Origin: Streptomyces zaomyceticus
GTDB taxonomy: Bacteria > Actinomycetota > Actinomycetes > Streptomycetales > Streptomycetaceae
DNA length: 64,000 bases
NCBI RefSeq assembly: GCF_014656215.1
Contig: NZ_BNBZ01000036.1
Coordinates: forward strand, 1 to 64,000
Reading direction: 5' to 3'
Part shown: positions 51,728 to 59,700 of the stretch, piece by piece
How positions within the stretch are numbered: the first letter of the stretch is position 1
Layout: every line of letters begins with the position of its first letter
Program-made: the position numbers and the translations under genes
Notes under the pieces: generated by a model
Seen by the model: the letters and a program-made list of their open reading frames with translations, nothing else
Told to the model about the DNA's origin: nothing
Database searches by the model: none

Positions 51728-52110
51728 GGGGTGCCTCCTGCCGGTTCGGGTTCAGTAAAGGCGGCGTTGAACGCGTCGCGGTCTTCCTGCGTCCAGGGTA
51801 CGGCGGCGGCTTTGCGCATGACGGTGACGTGGCCCTCGTCCCGGCTGTGGTAGATGCAGAACTGGGCCTCGCGTAGAGCGCCGGCGGTGGTGTAGCGAGC
51901 CCGGTCAGCTCCGTTCGCTCGCCTTCTGCGTACGCGGCGGGCGAGTTCGTCGACGCTGAGGTGGTCAGTCCAGAGGCTCAGGCCCCACCACACGCCGGAT
52001 CCGGCGTGTGGAGCGTCCTTGAAGTAGATGACGTCGCCGTACTGGCTGAGCTCGGTGTCGTCGCTGACGTCGTCGAGGTCGGTACTGGGAGGCTGCAAGC
52101 CCTTGTACAT
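51724..52110 (-). CDS. Unknown protein, first gene of a coupled pair
   Basis: 128 residues from the ATG at 52110, with GGGAG five bases upstream. Features: LQPPSTDLDDVSDDTELSQY, VIYFKDAPHAGSGVWWGLSL, an arginine-rich helix (RRVRRRRANGADRAR) and RDEGHVTVMRKAAAVPWTQE. No known family is recognised. Its stop overlaps the start of the next gene. The small size, coupling and position beside a caspase gene would fit a toxin-antitoxin-like or accessory pair, which is speculation. Confidence 0.6.
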   Translation of the reverse strand: MYKGLQPPSTDLDDVSDDTELSQYGDVIYFKDAPHAGSGVWWGLSLWTDHLSVDELARRVRRRRANGADRARYTTAGALREAQFCIYHSRDEGHVTVMRKAAAVPWTQEDRDAFNAAFTEPEPAGGTP

Positions 52111-52238
52111 GGCGGCTCCCGATGGTGCGGATGTCTCCACTGTCCGGCTGCGGCTGGCGCAGCGCATCCGGACGACTCCCACCACTCCCCCGCTGCGCAG
52201 CGCGGCCAGGCGCGAAGAGCTTCGTGATCGAGATCTTT

Positions 52239-52379
52239 AACTTTACGGAACAGGCAAGCTACCTCGACCCTCCTGCCGCCTCGGGCTGGGGTCGAAGGGA
52301 AAATGCGGGAGCGCGGGGCGGGGTCCCGCATCCTGCGGTGCGTGGTGGGCTGAGGACGACTTGCCTGTTCCGTAAAGTT
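52239..52379. repeat. MITE-like palindromic element
   Basis: Perfect 20-bp inverted repeats (AACTTTACGGAACAGGCAAG at 52239 and its complement at 52360) enclose about 100 bp with no gene. The homology extends outward to GTGATCGA on both sides, with an 8-bp GATCTTTA insertion on the left that recalls the IS-D end. Inside, ATGCGGGA and TCCCGCAT form a further hairpin. It lies just upstream of the caspase gene, so it may influence that gene's transcription. Confidence 0.65.
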
Positions 52380-52470
52380 CGATCACCGGACTTGGGGCGT
52401 ATCGATAGAGTGCCCGCACCCCGGATACGGGCCGGGAAGCCACCCGCACGGCACCCTAGAAGAGGTCCCC

Positions 52471-54123
52471 TTGAACGCACTGCGCGACGCGGAAATCACC
52501 AGCGATCAGCGGCTCCTTCTCATGCTTTTGGGAAGCTCCTGGCACGAGAAGGGCCAGTGGCCCCTCTGGGGCTACGTGCAGCACTACTTCGACACCAAAC
52601 GCAGAACCGACGCTGAGGCCCTCCTGCGCGCCCTCCCTCGCATCGGCAACCACACTCCCTTCGGCGCCGGCTACGGCTACACCACCGCCGTCGCCGACCA
52701 CCGCCCCATAGACGAGAACGACACCATCCGGCTCACCCTCGCCGCCTGCTACGCCATACCCGACATGGCGGGATGGGCAGGCAAGCCCTTCATCCGCGTC
52801 CTCAAGCACATGATCGACCTCTGGGACAACAAGCCCGTCACCCCCAGCGACCCCGGCAAGGCATACCTCAGCTCCAAGAAGCTCGCCTCACAACTGGACT
52901 TGCGCCCACCATTCGTCACCGCCCTGCCCGACCTGCTGTCCTACGAACCCGCCATCAACACCGGCAACGGCAGCACCACCTCCGCCGGCGAGTGGAAACG
53001 CGAGATCACCCGCAGCGTCCTCCAGTACCGCGACGCAGACACCATCCACGACTACCTCGACCTCACCTGCAAAATCGTCGAAACCAACGCGGCCCAGTAC
53101 GCCAACCTGACCAGCGGTAGATACATCGGCAGAGGAGTCGCTGACAGCAATCTGTACGCGCATCCATCAAACACCCTCGCATACATGTCGTATGAGCACG
53201 AACCAGTCAGCGCCAGCCTCCTTGGCCCCGCAGGCTCAGACGCACCCGACAACACAGCAGAAGCCGCCGGAGAAATGCAGATCTGGCGGGCACAAGAGCA
53301 ACTCGAAATGCTGCGACGCAACGGCGGCACCCTATACGTGCCGCTTACGCAGAACGTCACGAAGGGCACTCAAGCTAGAGGTGATTCAACGCATCTGGCT
53401 CTTCCCTGCTGGCAGAAGGGTGCAGCGGTATTGATCGGCGTTTCCGACTACCAGAAATTGCCCCCTGTGCCGTCCATCGCAAACAACATTGATTCCCTTC
53501 AAGAGATCATGATCAGCAGCATGGGGATCCCCAGCGAAAACGTCTTCGCAGTGAAGAACCCGGAATCCGATTCAGAAGTGCACGAAGCCATCGATCTGGC
53601 GTCCGAGGCCGCCGACCCGACAGGCGGCGCCCTGCTCGTCTACTTCGCCGGGCACGGCTGGACCGACGCCCGCGGGAGGCTTCTGCTTGGTCTTGTCCGA
53701 TCCTCAAAGGCACGTTCATGGTCCGCACTCAATTTCAACGAGCTACGGAATCAAATCGCCGACAGCCAGATCGGCAAAAGAATCGTGATCCTCGACAGCT
53801 GCTACAGCGGCGCCGCACTGGACATCCTCGGGCAACCCGAAGACCTCGCTAGCGCAGCCGCCATAGACGGCACCTACGTCTTGACGTCGGCGAACGCCAC
53901 TACACCAGCGCTCGCACCCGCCGGCGAGCGTTTCACCACCTTCACCGGACACCTCGTCGACGCGCTGCGCAACGGCATTCCTCAAGGCCCGCCAGTGATC
54001 AACGCCGATACGCTGTTCCGCTATATTGAGCGCGTCGCAAAGGCTCGCGGAATTCCCACACCCGGACGCCAGATCGGCGGCGACGGTGACAAAGTAGAAA
54101 TCATGGCCAATAGATGGGGGTAA
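52471..54123 (+). CDS. Caspase-like (C14) protease with N-terminal helical domain
   Basis: 550 residues from a TTG preceded by AGAGG. The first ~310 residues are an unrecognised, mainly helical domain (QRLLLMLLGSSWHEKGQWPL, PFIRVLKHMIDLW...). The C-terminal ~230 residues are a caspase-fold peptidase: GAAVLIGVSDYQKLPPVPSI (first strand), LLVYFAGHGWTD with catalytic His395, and IVILDSCYSGAALD with catalytic Cys444. It stands two bases before an EACC1-like gene. In described EACC1 conflict systems a small constant component accompanies an effector such as a caspase. The protein is cytosolic and probably triggers self-destructive proteolysis on infection. Confidence 0.8.
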   Translation: MNALRDAEITSDQRLLLMLLGSSWHEKGQWPLWGYVQHYFDTKRRTDAEALLRALPRIGNHTPFGAGYGYTTAVADHRPIDENDTIRLTLAACYAIPDMAGWAGKPFIRVLKHMIDLWDNKPVTPSDPGKAYLSSKKLASQLDLRPPFVTALPDLLSYEPAINTGNGSTTSAGEWKREITRSVLQYRDADTIHDYLDLTCKIVETNAAQYANLTSGRYIGRGVADSNLYAHPSNTLAYMSYEHEPVSASLLGPAGSDAPDNTAEAAGEMQIWRAQEQLEMLRRNGGTLYVPLTQNVTKGTQARGDSTHLALPCWQKGAAVLIGVSDYQKLPPVPSIANNIDSLQEIMISSMGIPSENVFAVKNPESDSEVHEAIDLASEAADPTGGALLVYFAGHGWTDARGRLLLGLVRSSKARSWSALNFNELRNQIADSQIGKRIVILDSCYSGAALDILGQPEDLASAAAIDGTYVLTSANATTPALAPAGERFTTFTGHLVDALRNGIPQGPPVINADTLFRYIERVAKARGIPTPGRQIGGDGDKVEIMANRWG

Positions 54124-54125
54124 TA

Positions 54126-54509
54126 ATGACTGAAACCATCGAGATCCGTCAGGCCGACGGAGGGCGACAGCTTGAGGACCTCAAGAGGTTCCTCGTACGC
54201 GATCCCAGCACGCGCACGATGGGAAGGTTCCAGCTGAGGAACACCGAACCGGCGGCCGGCACTCTCGGGGACGGTCTCGATGTACTGACCCTCGCGATCT
54301 CCGGGACGCTGGCACTTCCTGGATTCGTCCAAGTCATCTCCACCTGGTTCAAATCGCGTGGCGAGGCATCAGCGGCGGTCGAAATCAAGTTGGGTACGGC
54401 AAAGATCGCCGTGTCGGGAACGGAGGACCCGGCAGAAATCCGGCGCCTCGCTGACGTCCTGAAAGCGGCCTATCCCCAGGACACGGCATCGTCAGGGGAC
54501 GGCTCTTGA
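54126..54509 (+). CDS. EACC1-like effector-associated small protein
   Basis: 127 residues: MTETIEIRQADGGRQLEDLK, GLDVLTLAISGTLALPGFVQ, VISTWFKSRGEASAAVEIKL, GTAKIAVSGTEDPAEIRRLA. A hydrophobic alanine/leucine helix, then ..W..SR..., a short strand pair and a final helix after the DP turn fit the effector-associated constant component 1 described beside caspases and other effectors. It follows the caspase stop by two bases, with GGGGG as ribosome site; an upstream ATG at 54114 overlaps the caspase end. It probably links an unknown trigger to the caspase. Confidence 0.65.
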   Translation: MTETIEIRQADGGRQLEDLKRFLVRDPSTRTMGRFQLRNTEPAAGTLGDGLDVLTLAISGTLALPGFVQVISTWFKSRGEASAAVEIKLGTAKIAVSGTEDPAEIRRLADVLKAAYPQDTASSGDGS

Positions 54510-54950
54510 TGCCTCACGCTCGCCGGGCGGCTGAGGGATCCTCGGTGAGCTGACGTACCTCATCCTGGCGGCCAATAGACCTCTGACAGCGGCCCCGGAC
54601 CTGCACACCCCACTCCGCGCCGCCGTACAGTCGTCACGGACCCCCTGGAGGACGGGCGCCCACGGCCGGTCCCGCGTCCCCACGCGTGCGTGAGACCGGC
54701 CCCACTCTCTCACCGATACTCACGGCCGCCGACCGTTCAAAGCACAGCCGCCCGGCGCCGCGAGACTGCGGGCCGGGCGGATAGCTGGCCGCAAGGGGGC
54801 TACCACCGCCCACCCCGCCCCGCGCCAGATGCAGTTCCAGCCCAGCCCATTCCTCATCCGAGAGATCACCCCGTCACAACGACCGAAACGATCCACCAGG
54901 GGCAGGTCGCGCGACCTATCGGACACAGCGTCGGGACGAGGCTGACCAAG
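54510..54950. other. Gap with no supported gene
   Basis: About 440 bp downstream of the EACC1-like gene. Proline/arginine-rich open frames exist on both strands but none has similarity or a ribosome site. Confidence 0.35.
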
Positions 54951-54952
54951 AT

Positions 54953-55259
54953 CCGGGCCATACGCGGACCAGCCGCCTGCAGCTTGGCCGAGTCGTGGCC
55001 GTTTCCGCTGGTCAGCGGCCGCGCGAGGCGCGTACCACCAGCAGACGAAGAATCTGCTGGTCAGCTACTCGCCGAAGAAGCTCGGCTTCTTCTAGCGGCA
55101 CGAAGGAAGGCTCCTGACCTGGGGTTTTCCCCGGGTCAGGCGCCTTCTTGGAGCGCTCGAGCCTTCCCGTGGGGGAGGCATCGAAATACCCCTCTTCTTC
55201 CAGTTCATCCCACCCGTATCCCAGTCCTGACCAGCAGTTCCGGGCCATACACGGGCCAG
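54953..55259. repeat. Direct repeats near a decayed integrase, possible attachment region
   Basis: CCGGGCCATACGCGGACCAG (54953) and CCGGGCCATACACGGGCCAG (55240) are 20-bp direct repeats differing at two positions, just beyond the 3' end of the integrase remnant, where arm-type integrase sites and attP are expected. Between them one plus-strand frame ends NLLVSYSPKKLGFF and a stop, possibly the tail of the target gene or of another fragment. Confidence 0.45.
55113..55140. terminator. Hairpin CCTGACC-TGGGG/CCCCG-GGTCAGG
   Basis: A 28-bp near-perfect palindrome with a TTTT loop. It lies between the two direct repeats and the integrase remnant and resembles a bidirectional terminator. Confidence 0.6.
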
Positions 55260-55261
55260 AT

Positions 55262-56222
55262 TGCGGCTCAGCCCCTGGGGCTGCTGTCCTCGCTGCGCCG
55301 GCTCCACTCCTGCATCGACTCCTCGATGAGCCGGTTGGAGCACTTGGATGCTCCGGCCGGCCCGGCGCGCGCGTTCGGCGGGATCCACGCCGGAGTGCAG
55401 CCAGAACGAGATCCCGGCGTGCCGGAGATCATAGGGCCTCTTGGCGAGGAACGTCGGCTTCTCATGGGGAGCCAGGACCTTCATACGGGCCGCTCCCACG
55501 TCTTGCCGTAGGCCGCTGCATCGACGTAGCCGCCGGACGCGTTGCGAAACCCTGGGTCGGGTTCGGCACGCAGGCCGGGTCCACTTCCTCGCTCACTCCA
55601 GGAGCCTGCCACTTGACCCTTGCGAGCGGAATCTCCGCGAAGTATCCCTCGTCGACGGCAGTTCCGAGGACCTCGCTGAAGGCCGATCGCTTCCGCAGGG
55701 CGGTCTTCGCCGCGGCGGACTCTCCGTCGATCTTCCGGCCGAGCGCGTCCAACGCCCTGCGCACGACGTCTGGTTCCATCAGCTCACTGACGGGAATGCC
55801 CATGAATACAGCGCGCGCCGCAGAACCCTCGGCTCCGAGTAGCGCGCTTCGCGCCTCACCAGCGCGGGCGTGATGGTGGCGAGTGCATCAGCGAGGGTAC
55901 GACGGGTGTTGCCAGGCGTTCGGTCCCATCGCTCATCGATGTAGGCATGAGCCAGGTCGTACCAGGTGGTCCGCTGCCTCATGGCGCGGATCTCGGAGGC
56001 CGGCAGACCAGTCTGCTCGTCGAACGCCTCACCGTCGCGCGCAGCCGTCATGAGCTTCGCGCGACGGCTCTCGGCCAGCCCCTTGGTAATGAAGGACTCC
56101 GACCGCTCACGACCGTTGACCGTCCATCGGACCTCGAACGGCTTGCGACGCTTCGGCCTCTCCCGCGGCAGCGGAGTTCGCCGTTCGGCAGCTTGATCAT
56201 TCGAGGAGCTGGTTGCGGGCAC
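55262..56222 (-). pseudogene. Tyrosine-type site-specific integrase, degraded
   Basis: The N-terminal part is intact in one frame (KPFEVRWTVNGRERSESFIT, RTTWYDLAHAYIDERWDRTP, RTLADALATITPALV: the SAM-like core-binding domain). The next part is in a second frame (VSELMEPDVVRRALDALGRK, EEVDPACVPNPTQ). The middle of the catalytic domain, including its first arginine region, is missing. A third segment gives YGKTWER, then VLAPHEKPTFLAKRPYDLRH, then AGISFWLHSGVDPAE, the second conserved box, and finally the tail SNRLIEESMQEWSRR. Several frameshifts plus a deletion make it non-functional. It overlaps the end of the small excisionase-like gene, the usual xis-int order. Confidence 0.75.
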
Positions 56223-56301
56223 GCAGACGGTAAAACGCCGACGGACTCATGCGGATCTCCGCCAGGACCTCAGCGAGTTTCAGCGCAGGGGGACGAGCCA
56301 T
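56197..56301 (-). pseudogene. Truncated excisionase-like helix-turn-helix gene
   Basis: 34 residues: MARPPALKLAEVLAEIRMSP followed by SAFYRLRARNQLLE and a stop, with GGAAG before the ATG. It matches the first half of Streptomyces AlpA/Xis-type proteins (helix, then MS..AFYRLRARG). These normally continue for another ~35 residues to the wing and W-rich end, so this one is cut short and runs into the integrase start. Confidence 0.6.
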
Positions 56302-56310
56302 TTCTTCCTT

Positions 56311-56581
56311 TCAGTCGGGGACAGGAAGTGCTACACAGGTGCAAATCACAAGGAAGCCTCCGGTGATGCAGCCGGGCGGACTGCACGGACATCCCCGCCG
56401 GGCACAGCACCGAGCTGGTGGAGACCTTGAACGTCGAGCTGTCCTGCGCGCCAGTGGGTCCCCACACGCTGGTGGCGCCGTCGGTGGCCGACGCGGGCTG
56501 GACCACCAGCGCCGAGGACAGGGCCGCGGCGGCGGAGAACACGAACGCGGCGCGTGACGCCGGTGTGATCTGGCGCACCAC
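56311..56581 (-). pseudogene. Small secreted cysteine-containing protein, one-base frameshift
   Basis: From the GTG at 56581, MVRQITPASRAAFVFSAAAA LSSALVVQPASA is a clear signal peptide. Then come VWGPTGAQDSSTFKV and LCPAGMSVQSA. One extra C near 56385 sends the frame off, while the other frame continues GCITGGFLVICTCVALPVPD to a stop at 56311. Removing one C would give an ~89-residue protein. This could be a real mutation or a read error in a C/G run. The function is unknown. Confidence 0.5.
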
Positions 56582-56699
56582 CGCCGCCCTCTGGGGCGCG
56601 GCCTTCTTCCTCCTCTACTCCCCGCTGAGCGTCTCGCGCTGGGGCGCGCCCCCGTGCACGACAAGCCGTCGGGCAGCGCAGTGATCCACCGCCCACGCG

Positions 56700-56732
56700 C
56701 CGAGGGCCCGCGGCTCGGCCGCGGGCCCTCGG
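56700..56732 (-). terminator. Strong hairpin terminator
   Basis: Perfect 14-bp arms (CCGAGGGCCCGCGG and its complement) with a 5-bp loop, about 45 bp beyond the stop of the minus-strand lectin-protein gene. Confidence 0.8.
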
Positions 56733-56777
56733 TGCGGTGCAGGTACTGAGACGGACGTGCAGTGCTCCGGGTGAGCT

Positions 56778-59700
56778 CTACGGAACGACCGGCAGCGCCG
56801 GGGTCAGCAGCGTCGGGATGCTCCAGCGCTGCGCGACGGAGCCGTTGCAGCTCCACAGCTTGAACTGCGTACCCCACGTACGGTTGGCCTGGTACAGGTC
56901 CAGACACCGGCCGGACTGCGGGTTGTAGATGCTGCCGTCGGCGCGGGGCTGCCACTGCTGGCCACCCTCGCCGAGGCACTGCCAGAAGAGCAGGTCCGTG
57001 CCCTCGGCCGTGCCGTTTCCGCTCGCCGCCACGCACTGGCCCTTCTGGGTCAGAGTGCCGTTGGCGTTGACGCTGAACTTCTGCGCGTCCGTGCCGTTGC
57101 AGGTCCACAGCTGGGGCCTGGTGCCGTTCGACACGATGCCCTCCGGCGCGTCCTGGCACCAGTCGGGGGAGGCCGCGTAGCGGATCGGCAGGTCCTGTGC
57201 GGTCGCCTGGGGCGTGTGGTTCTGGTAAACGGCCAGTCCGGCGACCGCGCCCGTGAGCCAGCTGTTCGGCTGGCCCTGGGACTTGTACCGGCCCAGGACC
57301 AGTGTGCCGCTCGGTGCCGGGCTGCTCGCCGCGGAGTGGTGGCCGCTGCCGGCGAGCGTGCCGTTCACGTAGAGGCTCATCGCCCCCGTCGTGGCGTTGT
57401 ACGTCGCGGTGAGCTGGGTCCACACACCCGGCCTGAAGGTGCTGGCCGGATTGACCGTCGTCGTGTAGTCGTAGGGCCAGGTGTCGTCGTCGGCACGGCC
57501 GAGACCGAACCGCCAGCTGGCCGCGTCCGCCCAGATCATGAACGCGCTGGCGCGGACGTTGTCCTGACTGACGACCACGCCTCCGACGGTCTGCATCCGG
57601 ACCCACGTGCTGATGGTGAAGGACTGCCGGGTGTCGACGGGCTTCGCCGGGCCGGTCACCACCGACTTGGTGGGGCCGTCGAAAACGGCGACCTTGCGCG
57701 CCCGGCCGTCGACGGTCTCGGTGGCGTACGTGACGCCGGCCGCCGTGGCGTCGTTCGAGACACCGGCCGCGTTCTTGGCGGGGATGCCCCTCGTGTCACC
57801 GTCCAGGCGCCATTGCACCGTGGGGGCGTTCGCGTTGCCGCGCACGTGGTACCCGCCCAGGCTGGTGACCGCGATGCCGGTGGAGGTGCCCGCCCAGGCG
57901 TGCAGCGTGCCGGCGTTGTCGACCGCCCAGAAGTCGGGCACGTCGTCGCCGGTCACATCGCCCTCGGAGCCGACGCGGGGGTAGTCGGTGCCCTTGACAC
58001 CGTAGCCGATGCGGGCTGCGGGCTGCTGGGTGACGCCGGTGACCACGAGGTACCCGTCGAGCGCGCGGGCGGCCGTGGTCAGCTTGTACTGGAAGATGTC
58101 GCCGCTCGTCCGGTTCCGTACCCACAGGGCGGGAGCGGTGTCGGCGGTGGTGCCGATGTTGACGGCGTTGCCCGGGACCATGAGGTCCTTGTCGTCCCAG
58201 GTGCCGGACGCGTCCACCAGAGTGGGCGCGGCCAGGGTCTGGTTGCTCTTGACCGGGTAGAACCACAGGTGACCGGACTCAACGGCCAGCAGGCCGGTGG
58301 CGTCGGTCACCTGCCGGCTGGGCGTCCGAGTGGTGCGCGCGGGGCCGGTCGGGGTGATCTGGCTGGAGTACTGCCAGGTCGCCTCGTTGTGGTACCCGCT
58401 GCAAGAGCTGGTGTACGCGGGGTCACACTCGGGCTTGTCGAGCGTGCCCTTCGTGCCGAGCGTGAACCGGCCGGGGTCGGACAGGGTGTTGTCGTAGACG
58501 AACAACTCCGCGCCGCCGAGGGCGCCCGGAGCGGTCGGCTCCCGGTGGGCGAAGAGGTCGTCGACGTTGCGTCCGGGGTCGAGCGATCCGCGGTGGACGG
58601 TCCGGTAGTCCTTCCAGGTGCGGCCCGAGGGCACCTCGGGGGCCTGGAGGGCGCTGGCGGCGGTCCCGCTGGGGATCATGCTGCGCAAGGTGCCGTCAGT
58701 GGCTCGGCCATGGGCGACGAGGTTGCCCGCCGTGTCCGGGACGAGGATGTCGGGCCGGGCGTCGCCGCTGGTGTCACCGAACGCGACCTCGCCCTTCTTC
58801 CACGGAACGTAGAAGGCGTACGACTGCGTCGGCGAGGAGTTGCCCGCCTCGTCCAGGACCCGTGCGTACACGATGTTGGTGCCCCAGTGCGTGGGCGTCA
58901 CGCTGATGCTGTTCGCGGTGAGCGGGCTGCCGCAGGTGCGCTGGGCGCCGGAGAGCTGAGGGTCGAATCCCCACTCGACACAGGCCAGTCCGGAGGTGCG
59001 CAGGCCGGCGCCCGGGCTCGGGTCGGAGGCCACGATCGGGAGGGTGCCCGTGTCGCCCAGGCCCAGCTTCGAGACCTGGCCGCTGCCGGCCGGCGGGTAC
59101 TGGGTGGCCGGGTCGGTGAACTGGCCGAACTCCAGCAGGGGCGGGGTGCTGTCGACGGAGAAGTGGCACGAGGCGGTCGACGGCCCGCGCAGCAGTCCGT
59201 CGTCGCCGTGGGCCGCCCAGCCGTAGCTGCGGCCGTCCTGCAGGCCGCCGACGGTGTAGGAGGCGTCGGTGCCGGTGGCGACGAAGCCGGACCAGCCCTG
59301 GTGGTGGGTCGTGCCGGTGTCGTGGTCCCAGATGTTCACCCACTCGGTGAGCTGGCCCTGGTTGGGGCTGCTGACCTTGGAGACGAAGGCGGTGCTCGAC
59401 GTGGAGATCCAGCCGAACTGGTCCGCCGGGACGTCACCGCAGGCCTGCGTGTCGCCCGCGACCTCGCGGTGCGGTGCGGGCACGGTCCGGGGGTTCTCCG
59501 GGACCCGCGGCGGGAAGTCGTACTCGGAGCTGAGCACCGCGTTGTACGCGAACCGCTTGAAGGCGATCTTGTCTCCGGTGCCCTCCTGGCCGGTGAGGGC
59601 GAAGGCGAGCGGGGTGGAGGTGTTCTTGATCCCGTCGCGCAGCGCGTTGGTGACGTTGAAGTCCACCGGGATGTCGCCGTAGCAGTCGCCGCTGTTGCCG

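Noticed and set aside
55012..55248. Minus-strand 78-residue frame ending RLLVVRASRGR next to the integrase remnant
   Set aside because: It has no similarity, spans the palindromic hairpin and a direct repeat, and most likely is a chance frame.
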